A DNA stretch of 64,000 nucleotides, taken from positions 248,001 through 312,000 of the forward strand of contig NZ_JAAALO010000008.1 of the NCBI RefSeq assembly GCF_009908295.1, in the 5' to 3' direction. A program made the translations under genes and the position numbers. The notes beneath the pieces are model-generated. The model did no database searches. It had not been told where the DNA came from and saw nothing but the letters and a program-made list of their open reading frames with translations. The stretch comes from Micromonospora rubida (lineage in GTDB: Bacteria > Actinomycetota > Actinomycetes > Mycobacteriales > Micromonosporaceae). Of this stretch, positions 40,919 through 51,190 are shown in pieces (the stretch's first letter is position 1; the number at the start of each line of letters is the position of its first letter).

Positions 40919-40933
40919 GCCACCGCGCGGCCA

Positions 40934-40939
40934 ATTATG
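40934..40939 (-). promoter_or_regulatory. -10 element for the SARP gene
   Basis: CATAAT on the minus strand, close to consensus, lies 15 bases before GTG 40918. A start near 40927 would give a ~54-nt leader to the alternative TTG at 40873. Confidence 0.4.
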
Positions 40940-41118
40940 TCAGTCGATGGGATCCCGTAGGGGTCAGGTGGCATTGCCACTTCGTGCAATTCGCTCGGTG
41001 AGGAATATGTGACGGTGGGTGCCTGCTTGGGCGGGCGGCGATCTTTGCGGTGATCGGGGTCACGCTTCATTTCCATGCAGCCGACCGCATGAACTTGCAG
41101 AGAGGGATCTTCGCTTGT

Positions 41119-41142
41119 TAGCCTCGTCTGCATAGTCATGCG
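41119..41142 (+). promoter_or_regulatory. argC promoter with ARG-box-like palindrome
   Basis: TAGCCT (41119-41124) is a candidate -10. GCAT-AGTC-ATGC (41130-41141) straddles the expected transcription start, and further ATGCA/TGCA motifs occur at about 41075-41100. ArgR boxes in actinobacteria are built from such TGCAT half-sites, and argR lies in the same operon, so autorepression by arginine is likely. Confidence 0.5.
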
Positions 41143-41151
41143 GAGGTGGGA

Positions 41152-42153
41152 ATGGGTATCCGAGTTGCGGTCGCCGGGGCGAGCGGTTACGCCGGGGGCG
41201 AGCTGATCCGCCTGGTCGCCGGGCACCCGGAGTTCGACCTGGTCACCGCCACCGCGCACAGCCGGGCCGGGCACCGGCTCGACGTCGTACACCCGCAACT
41301 GGCCGGCCTGGACATGGTCCTCGGCGAGACCGACGCGGCGACGCTGGCCGACGCGGACCTGGTCTTCCTGGCCCTGCCGCACGGCCAGTCGGCGGCCCTG
41401 GCGGCCCAGCTCTCGCCCGAGGCCCTCGTGGTCGACCTCGGCGCCGACCACCGCCTCGCCGACCCCCACGCCTGGGCCAACTACTACGGCGGCGCGCACG
41501 CCGGGCCGTGGACCTACGGCCTGCCCGAACTGCCCGGCCAGCGCGCGTTGATCGCCGCCGCCACCCGGGTCGCCAACACCGGCTGCTACGCGGTGGCCAT
41601 CACGCTCGCGCTCGCCCCGCTGGTCGCGGCCGGCGCGGTCGACCCCGCCGACGTGGTGGTCGTCGCCGCCTCCGGCACCTCCGGCGCCGGCAAGGCGGCC
41701 AAACCGCACCTGCTCGGCAGCGAGGTGATGGGAGACCTGTCGCCGTACAAGGTCGGGGCCCACCAGCACGTGCCGGAGATCAAGCAGGCCACCGGCGCGA
41801 CCAGCCTTTCGCTCACGCCGGTGCTCGCGCCGATGCCCCGGGGGATCCTCGCCACCGTGACCGCCGTGCCGGCCCGGGGCGTCGACCCGCGGGCGGTGCT
41901 CGCCGAGGCGTACGCGGACGCGCCGTTCGTGCACGTCCTGCCCGAGGGGGCCTGGCCGCACACCGCCGCCACCCTCGGCTCGAACTCCTGCCACCTCCAG
42001 GCGGGTGTCGACGTCGACTCCGGCCGGGTGATCGTGGTCAGCGCGATCGACAACCTCGGCAAGGGCGCCGCCGGCCAGGCCGTGCAGAACGCCAACCTCA
42101 TGTATGGCCTGCCGGAGACGACGGGCCTGTCCGTCTGGGGGATCGCACCATGA
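41152..42153 (+). CDS. argC: N-acetyl-gamma-glutamyl-phosphate reductase
   Basis: Third step of arginine synthesis, NADPH-dependent. The 333 residues contain VAVAGASGYAGGELIRL (cofactor loop), VFLALPHGQSA, the catalytic cysteine in VANTGCYAVAI, and GSEVMGDLSPYKVGAHQHVPEI. ATG 41152 has GGAGG five bases upstream; GTG 41146 overlaps that site. First gene of the arg operon; its stop overlaps argJ by ATGA. Confidence 0.96.
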   Translation: MGIRVAVAGASGYAGGELIRLVAGHPEFDLVTATAHSRAGHRLDVVHPQLAGLDMVLGETDAATLADADLVFLALPHGQSAALAAQLSPEALVVDLGADHRLADPHAWANYYGGAHAGPWTYGLPELPGQRALIAAATRVANTGCYAVAITLALAPLVAAGAVDPADVVVVAASGTSGAGKAAKPHLLGSEVMGDLSPYKVGAHQHVPEIKQATGATSLSLTPVLAPMPRGILATVTAVPARGVDPRAVLAEAYADAPFVHVLPEGAWPHTAATLGSNSCHLQAGVDVDSGRVIVVSAIDNLGKGAAGQAVQNANLMYGLPETTGLSVWGIAP

Positions 42154-43322
42154 GTGTCACCACACCGAAGGGGTTCCGGGCCGCCGGGGTCGCCGCCGGG
42201 CTCAAGGCCGGCGGCGCGAGCGACGTCGCCCTGGTCGTCAACGACGGCCCGGACGCCGGGGTCGCCGGCGTGTTCACCGCCAACCGGGTCAAGGCCGCGC
42301 CGGTGCTGTGGACCCAGCAGGTGGTCCGCGGCGGCGTGGCCCGCGCCGTGGTGCTGAACTCCGGGGGCGCGAACGCCTGCACCGGCCCGGCCGGCTTCCA
42401 GGACACCCACGCCACCGCCGAGCACACCGCCGCCGCGCTGACCTCGGCCAGCCCCCGGCTGCGGCTCGGCGCCGCCGACGTCGCGGTCTGCTCCACCGGC
42501 CTGATCGGCGAGCGGCTGCCGATGCCGAAGCTGCTGCCCGGCGTGCGGGCGGCGATCCGGGGCCTGTCCCGCGGCGGCGGCGCCGCCGCGGCCGAGGCGA
42601 TCATGACCACCGACACCCGGCCGAAGACCACCGTGGCCGCCGGCAGCGGCTGGACCGTCGGCGGCATGGCCAAGGGCGCCGGCATGCTCGCCCCGGCCAT
42701 GGCGACGATGCTCTGCGTGCTGACCACCGACGCGGTGGCCGGGCCGGCGGCGCTCGACGCCGCGCTGCGCGCCGCCTGCCGGGTCACCTTCGACCGGATC
42801 GACTCCGACGGCTGCATGTCCACCAACGACACCGTGCTGCTGCTGTCCAGCGGCTCGTCCGGCATCGAGCCGACGCAGGCGGAGCTGACCGCCGCCGTCA
42901 CCGCCGCCTGTCACGACCTGGCCCAGCAGCTCATCGCCGACGCCGAGGGCGCCACCAAGCAGATCACCATCGACGTGGTCGGCGCCGCGAGCGAGGACGA
43001 CGCGGTCGAGGTGGGCCGGTCGGTGGCCCGCAACAACCTGGTCAAGACGGCGCTGTTCGGCAACGACCCGAACTGGGGTCGGATCCTCGCGGCCGTCGGC
43101 ACCACCGCCGCCGCGTTCGAGCCGGACGCCGTCGACGTCGCCGTGAACGGGATCTGGGTGTGCCGCTCCGGCGCCGCCGCCGAGGACCGCTCCAAGGTCG
43201 ACCTCGCCGGGCGGGACGTGACGATCCGGATCGACCTGCACGCCGGCGACGCGGAGGCCACCGTGTGGACCAACGACCTGTCGCACGCGTACGTGCACGA
43301 GAACTCGGCGTACTCGTCATGA
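42150..43322 (+). CDS. argJ: Glutamate N-acetyltransferase / ornithine acetyltransferase
   Basis: Recycles the acetyl group between acetylornithine and glutamate, making the pathway cyclic. At 390 residues it is made as one chain that cleaves itself before the nucleophile, Thr186 in KGAGMLAPAMATML (canonical KGxGMIxPxMATML). Other marks are VLNSGGANACTG, CSTGLIGERLPM, IMTTDTRPK, and the C-terminal NNLVKTALFGNDPNWGRI. Overlaps argC and argB by ATGA at each end. Confidence 0.96.
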   Translation: MSVTTPKGFRAAGVAAGLKAGGASDVALVVNDGPDAGVAGVFTANRVKAAPVLWTQQVVRGGVARAVVLNSGGANACTGPAGFQDTHATAEHTAAALTSASPRLRLGAADVAVCSTGLIGERLPMPKLLPGVRAAIRGLSRGGGAAAAEAIMTTDTRPKTTVAAGSGWTVGGMAKGAGMLAPAMATMLCVLTTDAVAGPAALDAALRAACRVTFDRIDSDGCMSTNDTVLLLSSGSSGIEPTQAELTAAVTAACHDLAQQLIADAEGATKQITIDVVGAASEDDAVEVGRSVARNNLVKTALFGNDPNWGRILAAVGTTAAAFEPDAVDVAVNGIWVCRSGAAAEDRSKVDLAGRDVTIRIDLHAGDAEATVWTNDLSHAYVHENSAYSS

Positions 43323-44202
43323 GCCTCACCGCGGATCTCACCCGGGCCCAGGCGAAGGCCGAGACCCTGATCGAGGCGCTGCCCTGGCTGGCCCGCCTCG
43401 CCGGGGCCACCGTCGTGGTCAAGTACGGCGGCAACGCGATGGTCGACCCCGACCTCCAGCGCGCCTTCGCCGCCGACATGGTGTTCCTGCGCTACGCCGG
43501 CCTCAAGCCGGTCGTCGTGCACGGCGGCGGGCCGCAGATCTCCGCCATGCTCGGCCGGCTCGGCATCGACAGCGAGTTCAAGGGCGGCCTGCGGGTCACC
43601 ACCCCCGAGGCGATGGACGTCGTCCGGATGGTGCTGGTCGGCCAGGTCGGCCGGGAGCTGGTCGGGCTGATCAACGCGCACGGCCCGTACGCCGTCGGCC
43701 TCTCCGGCGAGGACGCCGGCCTGTTCACCGCAGTGCGCCGCCCGGCGTACGTCGACGGGGAGCCGGTGGACGTCGGCCAGGTCGGCGACGTCGAGTCCGT
43801 CGACCCGTCGGCGGTGACCGACCTGATCGCGGCCGGCCGCATCCCGGTGATCTCCACCGTCGCGCCGGACGCCGACGGGGTGCTGCACAACCTCAACGCC
43901 GACACGGCCGCCGCCGCGCTCGCGATCGCGCTGGGGGCCCGCAAGCTGGTCGTCCTCACCGACGTCCCCGGCCTCTACGCGAACTGGCCCGACACCGACA
44001 GCCTGGTCAGCGAGATCACCACCGACGACCTGGCGGTGCTGCTGCCGTCCCTGGAATCGGGGATGGTCCCGAAGATGGAGGCCTGCCTGCGGGCGGTGCG
44101 CCACGGAGTGCCCGCCGCGCACGTCGTCGACGGCCGGGTCGCCCACTCCACGCTGCTTGAGGTCTTCACCTCGGAAGGGTTCGGAACGATGGTGATCAGC
44201 TC

Positions 44203-44206
<4 letters not shown>
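43319..44206 (+). CDS. argB: Acetylglutamate kinase
   Basis: Phosphorylates N-acetylglutamate; usually the arginine-inhibited step. The 295 residues include TVVVKYGGNAMVD, VVVHGGGPQISAML, FKGGLRVTTPEAMDVV, and LVVLTDVPGLYANWPD with the C-terminal GMVPKMEACLRAV. An N-terminal helix of ~25 residues precedes the core, as in arginine-sensitive hexameric forms. Overlaps its neighbours by ATGA. Confidence 0.96.
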
Positions 44207-45380
<1,174 letters not shown>

Positions 45381-45384
<4 letters not shown>

Positions 45385-46307
45385 CCCGCCACCTGCTGCG
45401 CGACGACGACCTCTCGCCGGCCGAGCAGTCGGCCGTGCTGGACCTGGCCGCCCGGATGAAGGCCGAGCGGTACACCCACAAGCCGCTGGCCGGCCCGCGA
45501 TCGGTGGCGGTGCTGTTCGACAAGCAGAGCCTGCGCACCCGGATCTCGTTCGACGCCGGTATCGCCGAGCTGGGCGGCCACCCGCTCGTGGTGGACACCC
45601 AGGTCACCCACTTCGGCCGGGGCGAGGCCCTCGCCGACGCCGGCCGGGTGCTGTCCCGGTACGTGTCCGCGATCGTGCTGCGCACCCACGGCGACGACCG
45701 GATCGCCGAGGTCGCCGCCGGGGCGAGCGTGCCGGTGATCAACGCCCTCACCGACGGCTTCCACCCCTGCCAGCTCCTGGCCGACCTGCTCACCGTCCGC
45801 GAGCGGTTCGGCGACACCCGGGGCCGCACCCTGGCGTACGTCGGGGACGCGGCGAACAACATGGCGCACTCGTACCTGCTGGCCGGGGCGACCGCCGGGA
45901 TGCACGTGCGGGTCGCCGGGCCGGACGGGTTCGACCCCGACCCCGAGGTGGTCGCCCGGGCGGCGGAGATCGCCGCCGGCACCGGCGGGTCGGCGCGGGT
46001 GCTGCGCGACCCGGTGGAGGCGGTCCGGGACGCCGACGTGCTGGCCACCGACACCTGGACCTCGATGGGGCAGGAGTCCGACGGGCTGGACCGGACCACC
46101 CCGTTCCTGCCGTACCAGCTCAACAAGGAGCTGCTCAGGCACGCCGCGCCGGGCGCGATCGTGCTGCACTGTCTGCCCGCGCACCGGGGCGAGGAGATCA
46201 CCGACGAGGTGCTCGACGGCCCGCAGAGCGCGGTGTTCGACCAGGCGGAGAACCGGCTGCACGTCCAGAAGGCGCTGCTGGCGTACCTGCTGGAGAGCCC
46301 GGAATGA
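45381..46307 (+). CDS. argF: Ornithine carbamoyltransferase
   Basis: Forms citrulline from ornithine and carbamoyl phosphate. The 308 residues carry the carbamoyl-phosphate loop as KQSLRTRISFDAG (S-L-R-T-R, where many family members have S-T-R-T-R), VLRTHGD, INALTDGFHPCQLLADL, YVGDAANNMAHS and the ornithine motif HCLPAHRGEEI. Overlaps argD and argR by ATGA. Confidence 0.95.
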
Positions 46308-46819
46308 CCGCCCCGCTGACCCGGGCCGCCCGGCACGCCCGCATCGTCGAGCTGATCCGCGACAAGGCGGTCCGCTCGCAGACGGAGCTGGCCGACCTGC
46401 TCGCCGGTGACGGCGTGGGAGTCACCCAGGCCACCCTGTCGCGGGACCTCAAGGAGCTGGGCGCGGTCACCGCCCGGGGCGGCGACGGGCGCCCCGTGTA
46501 CGTCATCCCCGAGGACGGCCACCGGCCGCTGCGCGACGCCGAGGCCGCCCCGGCCCGGCTGATCCGGCTGCTGCGGGAGCTGCTCAACGAGGTCGACTCC
46601 AGCGGCAACATCGCCGTACTGCGCACCCCGCCGGGCGCAGCCCAATACCTGGCCAGCGCGTTGGACCGAGCGGGCCTGCCCGAGGTCGTCGGCACCATCG
46701 CCGGCGACGACACCATCCTCGTCGTGGCCCGCGAGGCCGTCGGCGGTGCCGCGTTGGGCGAGAAACTCGCCGCGTGGTCCCGCCGGGAAGAGAACGTTGA
46801 AGGGAGCAACACACCATGA
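46304..46819 (+). CDS. argR: Arginine repressor
   Basis: A 171-residue arginine-dependent repressor. The N-terminal winged helix reads ARHARIVELIRDKAVRSQTELADLL...VTQATLSRDLKELGAV. The C-terminal hexamerisation and arginine-binding domain has GNIAVLRTPPGAAQYLASALDR and VVGTIAGDDTILVVAR, with the GDDT motif. Placed inside the operon it should control, overlapping argF and argG by ATGA. Confidence 0.95.
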   Translation: MTAPLTRAARHARIVELIRDKAVRSQTELADLLAGDGVGVTQATLSRDLKELGAVTARGGDGRPVYVIPEDGHRPLRDAEAAPARLIRLLRELLNEVDSSGNIAVLRTPPGAAQYLASALDRAGLPEVVGTIAGDDTILVVAREAVGGAALGEKLAAWSRREENVEGSNTP

Positions 46820-48021
46820 CCGAGCGGGTCGTCCTTGCGTACTCAGGAGGGTTGGACACCTCCGTCGCGATTCCGTACCTGGCCGAGCAGACCGGCGCCG
46901 AGATCATCGCGGTGGCGGTGGACGTCGGGCAGGGCGGCGAGGACCTCGACGCCATCCGGCAGCGCGCCCTGGACTGCGGGGCCGTCGAGTCCGAGGTGGT
47001 GGACGCGCGCGACGAGTTCGCCGCCGAGTACTGCCTGCCGGCGATGCGGGCCAACGCCCTCTACATGGACCGGTATCCGCTGGTCTCCGCGCTGTCCCGG
47101 CCGCTGATCGTCAAGCACCTGGTGGCCGCGGCCCGCAAGCACGGCGGCACCATCGTGTCGCACGGCTGCACCGGCAAGGGCAACGACCAGGTCCGCTTCG
47201 AGGTCGGCCTGGCCGCGCTCGCCTCCGACCTGAAGATCATCGCCCCGGCCCGGGACTTCGCCTGGACCCGGGACAAGGCGATCGCCTTCGCCGAGGAGAA
47301 GGGCCTGCCGATCGACGTGTCGGCCAAGTCGCCGTACTCGATCGACCAGAACCTGTGGGGCCGGGCCGTGGAGACGGGCTTCCTCGAGGACATCTGGAAC
47401 GCCCCCATCGAGGACCTGTACTCGTACACGTCCGACCCGGCGCAGGAGCGCGACGCCGACGAGGTGGTCATCACCTTCGACGCCGGCGTGCCGGTCGCGA
47501 TCGACGGCGAGACCGTCACCCCGTACCAGGCGATCCTGGAGCTGAACCGGCGGGCGGGCGCGCAGGGCGTCGGCCGGCTCGACATGGTCGAGGACCGCCT
47601 GGTCGGCATCAAGAGCCGCGAGGTGTACGAGGCGCCGGGCGCGATCGCGCTGATCGCCGCCCACCAGGAGCTGGAGGCGGTCACCGTCGAGCGGGACCTG
47701 GCCCGGTTCAAGAAGGGCATCGACCAGCGCTGGGGCGAGCTGGTGTACGACGGCCTCTGGTTCTCGCCGCTGAAGAAGGCCCTGGACGCGTTCATCGACG
47801 ACGCCCAGCAGCAGGTCTCCGGCGAGGTGCGGCTCACCCTGCACGGCGGCCGGGCCACCGTCACCGGCCGGCGCTCCGAGGCCAGCCTGTACGACTTCGG
47901 CATGGCCACCTACGACACCGGCGACACGTTCGACCAGTCCCTGGCCAAGGGCTTCGTGCAGTTGTGGGGCCTGCCCAGCAAGATGGCCGCCGCGCGGGAC
48001 GCCCGGTTGGCCGGCTCCTGA
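46816..48021 (+). CDS. argG: Argininosuccinate synthase
   Basis: Condenses citrulline and aspartate with ATP. The 401 residues have the N-type ATP loop VVLAYSGGLDTSVAIPYL, PLVSALSRPLIVKHLV, HGCTGKGNDQVRFE, SVAKSPYSIDQNLWGR-like SAKSPYSIDQNLWG, and LYDFGMATYDTGDTFDQS. Overlaps argR by ATGA; argH starts two bases after its stop. Confidence 0.96.
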   Translation: MTERVVLAYSGGLDTSVAIPYLAEQTGAEIIAVAVDVGQGGEDLDAIRQRALDCGAVESEVVDARDEFAAEYCLPAMRANALYMDRYPLVSALSRPLIVKHLVAAARKHGGTIVSHGCTGKGNDQVRFEVGLAALASDLKIIAPARDFAWTRDKAIAFAEEKGLPIDVSAKSPYSIDQNLWGRAVETGFLEDIWNAPIEDLYSYTSDPAQERDADEVVITFDAGVPVAIDGETVTPYQAILELNRRAGAQGVGRLDMVEDRLVGIKSREVYEAPGAIALIAAHQELEAVTVERDLARFKKGIDQRWGELVYDGLWFSPLKKALDAFIDDAQQQVSGEVRLTLHGGRATVTGRRSEASLYDFGMATYDTGDTFDQSLAKGFVQLWGLPSKMAAARDARLAGS

Positions 48022-48023
48022 GC

Positions 48024-49499
48024 ATGGGCACCACAATGGGCGGCGTGGACGACAAGAGCCTCACCGAGAACAGCGCCGCGACGAACCGTACGAGCCTGTG
48101 GGGTGGCCGGTTCGCCGGCGGCCCCTCCGAGGCCCTGGCCCGGCTGTCGGTCAGCGTGCAGTTCGACTGGCGCCTCGCCCCGTACGACATCGCCGGGTCC
48201 CGGGCGCACGCCCGGGTCCTGGCGGGCGCGGGCCTGCTCGACCCGGAGGAGCTGGGCCGCATCCTCGCCGCCCTGGACGACCTGGAGGCCGCCTGCGCCT
48301 CCGGGTCGTTCCGCCCCACCGTGGACGACGAGGACGTGCACACCGCCCTGGAACGCGGGTTGCTGGAGCGCCTCGGCGGCCTCGGCGGCAAGCTGCGTGC
48401 CGGCCGGTCCCGCAACGACCAGGTCGCCACCGACCTGCGGCTCTACCTGCGCGACCACGCCCGGGGCGTGGCCGCCCGGCTGGTCGAGCTGGCCGAGGCC
48501 CTCGCCGAGCAGGCTGAGCGGCACGTCGACACGGCCGCGCCGGGGATGACCCACCTTCAGCACGCCCAGCCGGTCACCTTCGGCCACTGGCTGCTGGCCC
48601 ACGTGCAGCCGCTGCTGCGCGACCTGGACCGGCTGCGGGACTGGGACCACCGGGCCTCGGTCAGCCCGCTCGGGGCGGGTGCGCTCGCCGGCTCCGGCCT
48701 GCCGCTGGACCCGGTGGCGGTCTCGAAGGAGCTGGGCTTCCGCACGTCCTTCGCCAACTCGATGGACGCCGTGGCCGACCGGGACTTCGTCGCCGAGTTC
48801 CTCTTCATCACCGCGATGATCGGGGTGCACCTGTCCCGCCTCGGCGAGGAGGTGGTGCTGTGGACGTCGCACGAGTTCGGCTGGGTCGAGCTGGACGATG
48901 CCTTCGCCACCGGCTCGTCGATCATGCCGCAGAAGAAGAACGCGGACATCGCCGAGCTGGCCCGGGGCAAGTCCGGCCGGCTCATCGGCGGCCTGGTGAG
49001 CGTGCTGACCATGCTCAAGGGCCTGCCGATGGCGTACGACCGGGACATGCAGGAGGACAAGGAGCCGGCCTTCGACGCGGTCGACACCCTGGAGCTGCTG
49101 CTGCCGGCCCTCGCCGGGATGATCTCCACGATGACCGTCCGCGTCGACCGCCTGGTGGCCGCCGCCCCCGTCGGCTTCTCCCTGGCCACCGAGGTCGCCG
49201 ACTGGCTGGTCCGCCGCAACGTGCCGTTCCGGGACGCGCACGAGATCACCGGCAGGCTGGTCGCGCTCTGCGCGGTCCGCGACTGCGCCCTCGACGAGGT
49301 CTCCGACGCCGATCTGGCGACGGTCAGCGAGCACCTCGACCCGTCGGTGCGCGACGTGCTCTCGGTCCGCTCGGCGCTGGCCGCGCGGATCACCCCCGGC
49401 TCCACCGGCCCCGGCCCGGTCGCCGACCAGCTCGTCGCCGCCGCCGACCAGCTCGCGGGCTGGCGGGAGTGGGCGGCCGAGCAGGTCGTGCCCCGCTGA
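48024..49499 (+). CDS. argH: Argininosuccinate lyase
   Basis: Last step, releasing arginine and fumarate. Conserved stretches are LWGGRFAGGPSEALARLSVS, DDEDVHTALERGL, GKLRAGRSRNDQVATDLRLYL, THLQHAQPVTFGHWLLA and the signature GSSIMPQKKNADIAELARGK. The 491 residues include a ~22-residue non-conserved N-terminus, so ATG 48036 or GTG 48045 could be the real start. A terminator follows at once. Confidence 0.95.
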   Translation: MGTTMGGVDDKSLTENSAATNRTSLWGGRFAGGPSEALARLSVSVQFDWRLAPYDIAGSRAHARVLAGAGLLDPEELGRILAALDDLEAACASGSFRPTVDDEDVHTALERGLLERLGGLGGKLRAGRSRNDQVATDLRLYLRDHARGVAARLVELAEALAEQAERHVDTAAPGMTHLQHAQPVTFGHWLLAHVQPLLRDLDRLRDWDHRASVSPLGAGALAGSGLPLDPVAVSKELGFRTSFANSMDAVADRDFVAEFLFITAMIGVHLSRLGEEVVLWTSHEFGWVELDDAFATGSSIMPQKKNADIAELARGKSGRLIGGLVSVLTMLKGLPMAYDRDMQEDKEPAFDAVDTLELLLPALAGMISTMTVRVDRLVAAAPVGFSLATEVADWLVRRNVPFRDAHEITGRLVALCAVRDCALDEVSDADLATVSEHLDPSVRDVLSVRSALAARITPGSTGPGPVADQLVAAADQLAGWREWAAEQVVPR

Positions 49500-49511
49500 C
49501 GATGCCGTCCT

Positions 49512-49546
49512 GACGCGGCGCGCGGTAACCTTCCGCGCGCCGCGTC
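49512..49546 (+). terminator. Terminator of the arginine operon
   Basis: Perfect 14-bp arms (49512-49525 GACGCGGCGCGCGG and 49533-49546) around a 7-base AT-rich loop, 12 bases after the argH stop. Confidence 0.8.
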
Positions 49547-49600
49547 GGTGGTTGCGCCGCGCGTCCGGGGCCGCTCAGCCGGCCGTCGGGCGGTCCCGGC

Positions 49601-49957
49601 TCAGCCCGCCGCCGGGCGGTCCCGCTTCGGTAGCTTCGCCACCACCGCCTCGTACGAGGCGTCCACCGCCTCGCGCAGCTCGTCGCCGTCGATCGCGCCG
49701 GCCAGCCGCAGGCTGTTCCACCCCGACCGGCCGAGGTAGGGGGAGGGGACCGCGTCGTCGGGGAAGCGGTGCAGCCACTCGTCGGCCACGTCCCGGTTGG
49801 GGCCGCACTTGACGCCCACCCGCTCGCCCGACCCGGGGCCGAGGAAGGCGAAGATCCGCCCGCCCACCTTCACCACCTCGCCGTCGTCCCAGGGCCGGTC
49901 CAGCCACGCCCCCGGCTTCGCCAGGCAGTACGCCAGCAACTCCGCGCGCTCCGTCAC
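49601..49957 (-). CDS. YjbR/MmcQ-family DNA-binding-like protein
   Basis: A 118-residue protein with the family outline: LLAYCLAKPGAWLDRPWDDGEVVKVGGRIFAFLG, VGVKCGPNRDVADEWLHRFP and a C-terminal LREAVDASYEAVVAKLPK. The fold resembles a double-wing DNA-binding domain, but the function of the family is unknown. GTG 49957 overlaps the stop of the upstream gene by GTGA, so the two are coupled. It ends 55 bp from the arg terminator, convergent to argH. Confidence 0.85.
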   Translation of the reverse strand: MTERAELLAYCLAKPGAWLDRPWDDGEVVKVGGRIFAFLGPGSGERVGVKCGPNRDVADEWLHRFPDDAVPSPYLGRSGWNSLRLAGAIDGDELREAVDASYEAVVAKLPKRDRPAAG

Positions 49958-50559
49958 CTTCCCCGCCCGTCGCCGTGGCCGCTGCTGTCGCCCTCGCTGC
50001 GGCCCCGCCCGTCGCTGCGGCCCCGCCCGTCGCTGCGGCCCCGCCCGTCGCTGTGCTCGCCGTGGTGGCCGTCGCTGTCGCCCTGCCCGTTGGTCTCGGC
50101 CGGGGTGTCGCTCTGGCCCCGGGTGTCGCTCCCGGTCTCGGCGCCGATCCGGCCGGTGAGCCGCTCGTAGCGCTGCCGGGCGGCCTGGGGCGTGCCGAGG
50201 CCCAACCCGAAGGCGATCGACTGCCAGGTCAAGCCCCGGTCGCGGGCGAGCCGGAGCAGCCCGGCCTCCAGCGCGTCCAGCTCCGCCCGCACGTGCGGCA
50301 CGAGGGTGAGCGCGGCCACCAGGTCGGCGGAGTCGACCGGCTCCTCGTCGGCGGCCAGTTCGGCCCCGCCGGCAGCCAGCGCGGTCACCAGGGCCACCGC
50401 CTCGTACGGATCCGGCACGTACGGGTTGGTGTGGCGTCGGCGGCGCGCGTCGTCGGGTGCGTGCCGCTCGGCGATCCGGGTCAGCGCGGCATAGGTGCGG
50501 TGCGCCCGGGCGTGCGCCGGATCGGGCGCGGTGAACAGGTCCTGCTCCGCTGCGGTCAT
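49954..50559 (-). CDS. Putative HTH protein with repetitive Gly/Arg/Ser/Asp tail
   Basis: A 201-residue protein I cannot name. The middle third holds a helix-turn-helix-like stretch (LRLARDRGLTWQSIAFGLGLG, then QAARQRYERL), typical of small actinobacterial DNA-binding proteins and sigma-4-like folds. The last ~55 residues are low-complexity, with three D/E-G-R-G-R-S units encoded by an 18-bp tandem repeat, then G/D/S/H residues. ATG 50559 lies seven bases after TGGACT, which is 17 bp from TTGACA, so a leaderless start is predicted; an ATG at 50622 is further upstream. Confidence 0.6.
   Translation of the reverse strand: MTAAEQDLFTAPDPAHARAHRTYAALTRIAERHAPDDARRRRHTNPYVPDPYEAVALVTALAAGGAELAADEEPVDSADLVAALTLVPHVRAELDALEAGLLRLARDRGLTWQSIAFGLGLGTPQAARQRYERLTGRIGAETGSDTRGQSDTPAETNGQGDSDGHHGEHSDGRGRSDGRGRSDGRGRSEGDSSGHGDGRGR
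49994..50047. repeat. 18-bp tandem repeat, three copies, inside the HTH gene
   Basis: The unit TCGCTGCGGCCCCGCCCG is repeated exactly at 49994, 50012 and 50030, with a diverged fourth partial copy after it. It encodes the D-G-R-G-R-S units of the tail and is likely variable in copy number between strains. Confidence 0.75.
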
Positions 50560-50566
50560 GCCGTCG

Positions 50567-50595
50567 AGTCCAGCATGCAAACGAATCCTTGTCAA
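50567..50595 (-). promoter_or_regulatory. Promoter of the HTH-YjbR pair
   Basis: On the minus strand a perfect TTGACA (50595-50590), 17-bp spacer and TGGACT (50572-50567) precede ATG 50559 by seven bases, predicting a leaderless message. Confidence 0.5.
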
Positions 50596-50761
50596 CGAAG
50601 CGTTCAAGCGGCTTGTGTTCATGGCAAAGTCGCGGAGTGTCCGGTGCCGCGCAGATCGGAGCCGCGTGCGTGGATGCCGCCGGTGCGGCGATCACCGCGC
50701 AACTCGGCTACTTGTCCCGCCGCCGGCACCACCCCGCCGAAGCCCGTCCTGCTGCGCTGTT

Positions 50762-50792
50762 CCCCGCCCCCGCCCCCGCCCCCGCCCCCGCC
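50762..50792. repeat. CCCCCG hexanucleotide microsatellite
   Basis: About five uninterrupted CCCCCG-type units, giving an almost pure-C strand. It is prone to slippage and could form quadruplex structure on the complementary G-rich strand. Confidence 0.7.
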
Positions 50793-50849
50793 GAACCTGC
50801 CCACGGCCGTCCATTCAACGGGACTTACGTTCCACTGCTCGGGATGGCT

Positions 50850-50903
50850 GAAGATCTTGGAGGGAAATGGCCCCCTGGGGGGCCACATTCTTCCAAGATC
50901 TTC
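50850..50903. repeat. Intergenic palindrome with GAAGATCTTGGA ends
   Basis: Arms 50850-50872 and 50881-50903 match at about 19 of 23 positions (both beginning GAAGATCTTGGA when read inward), with CCCTGGGG between. AT-richer than its surroundings and not next to a stop codon, so it looks more like a dispersed palindromic element than a terminator. Confidence 0.65.
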
Positions 50904-51190
50904 CATGGGGTCAGCCGTGGTCCGGGTGGGCGTCGGAATGGCGCTCGTAGGCGTGACGCGCGGCATGAGGGGCTGGGGTCTCGGTTCGAGAACTCGGACG
51001 ATCTTCTGAAACGGCTCTGCCTGTGCTGCTCCCGCCAGCAAGGGCGTGTCTCCGCCAGCCACTCCAGGCCGGATGAGCCGCCCGACTTTGCCGAGGCCCT
51101 GCCCGGTCGGGGGACCTACCCTTCGGCCCCTACGGAGCTGACCCCACCGGAGTGGGACAGCCGAGGGCGTTCCGCGAACGACTTTGGAAA

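Larger units (their letters stand above)
50596..51190. other. Stretch without a supportable gene
   Basis: About 600 bp with open frames on both strands, none of which resembles a known protein or has a good start. It contains the hexanucleotide microsatellite and the palindrome listed separately. The second half is less GC-rich than flanking genes. Because an orphan terminator closes it, a non-coding transcript on the plus strand is possible, but I found no convincing promoter. Confidence 0.5.

Noticed and set aside
50970..51005. GGTTCGAGAACTC looked like a tRNA T-loop
   Set aside because: The flanking bases do not form a T-stem and no acceptor, D- or anticodon arms can be placed around it.
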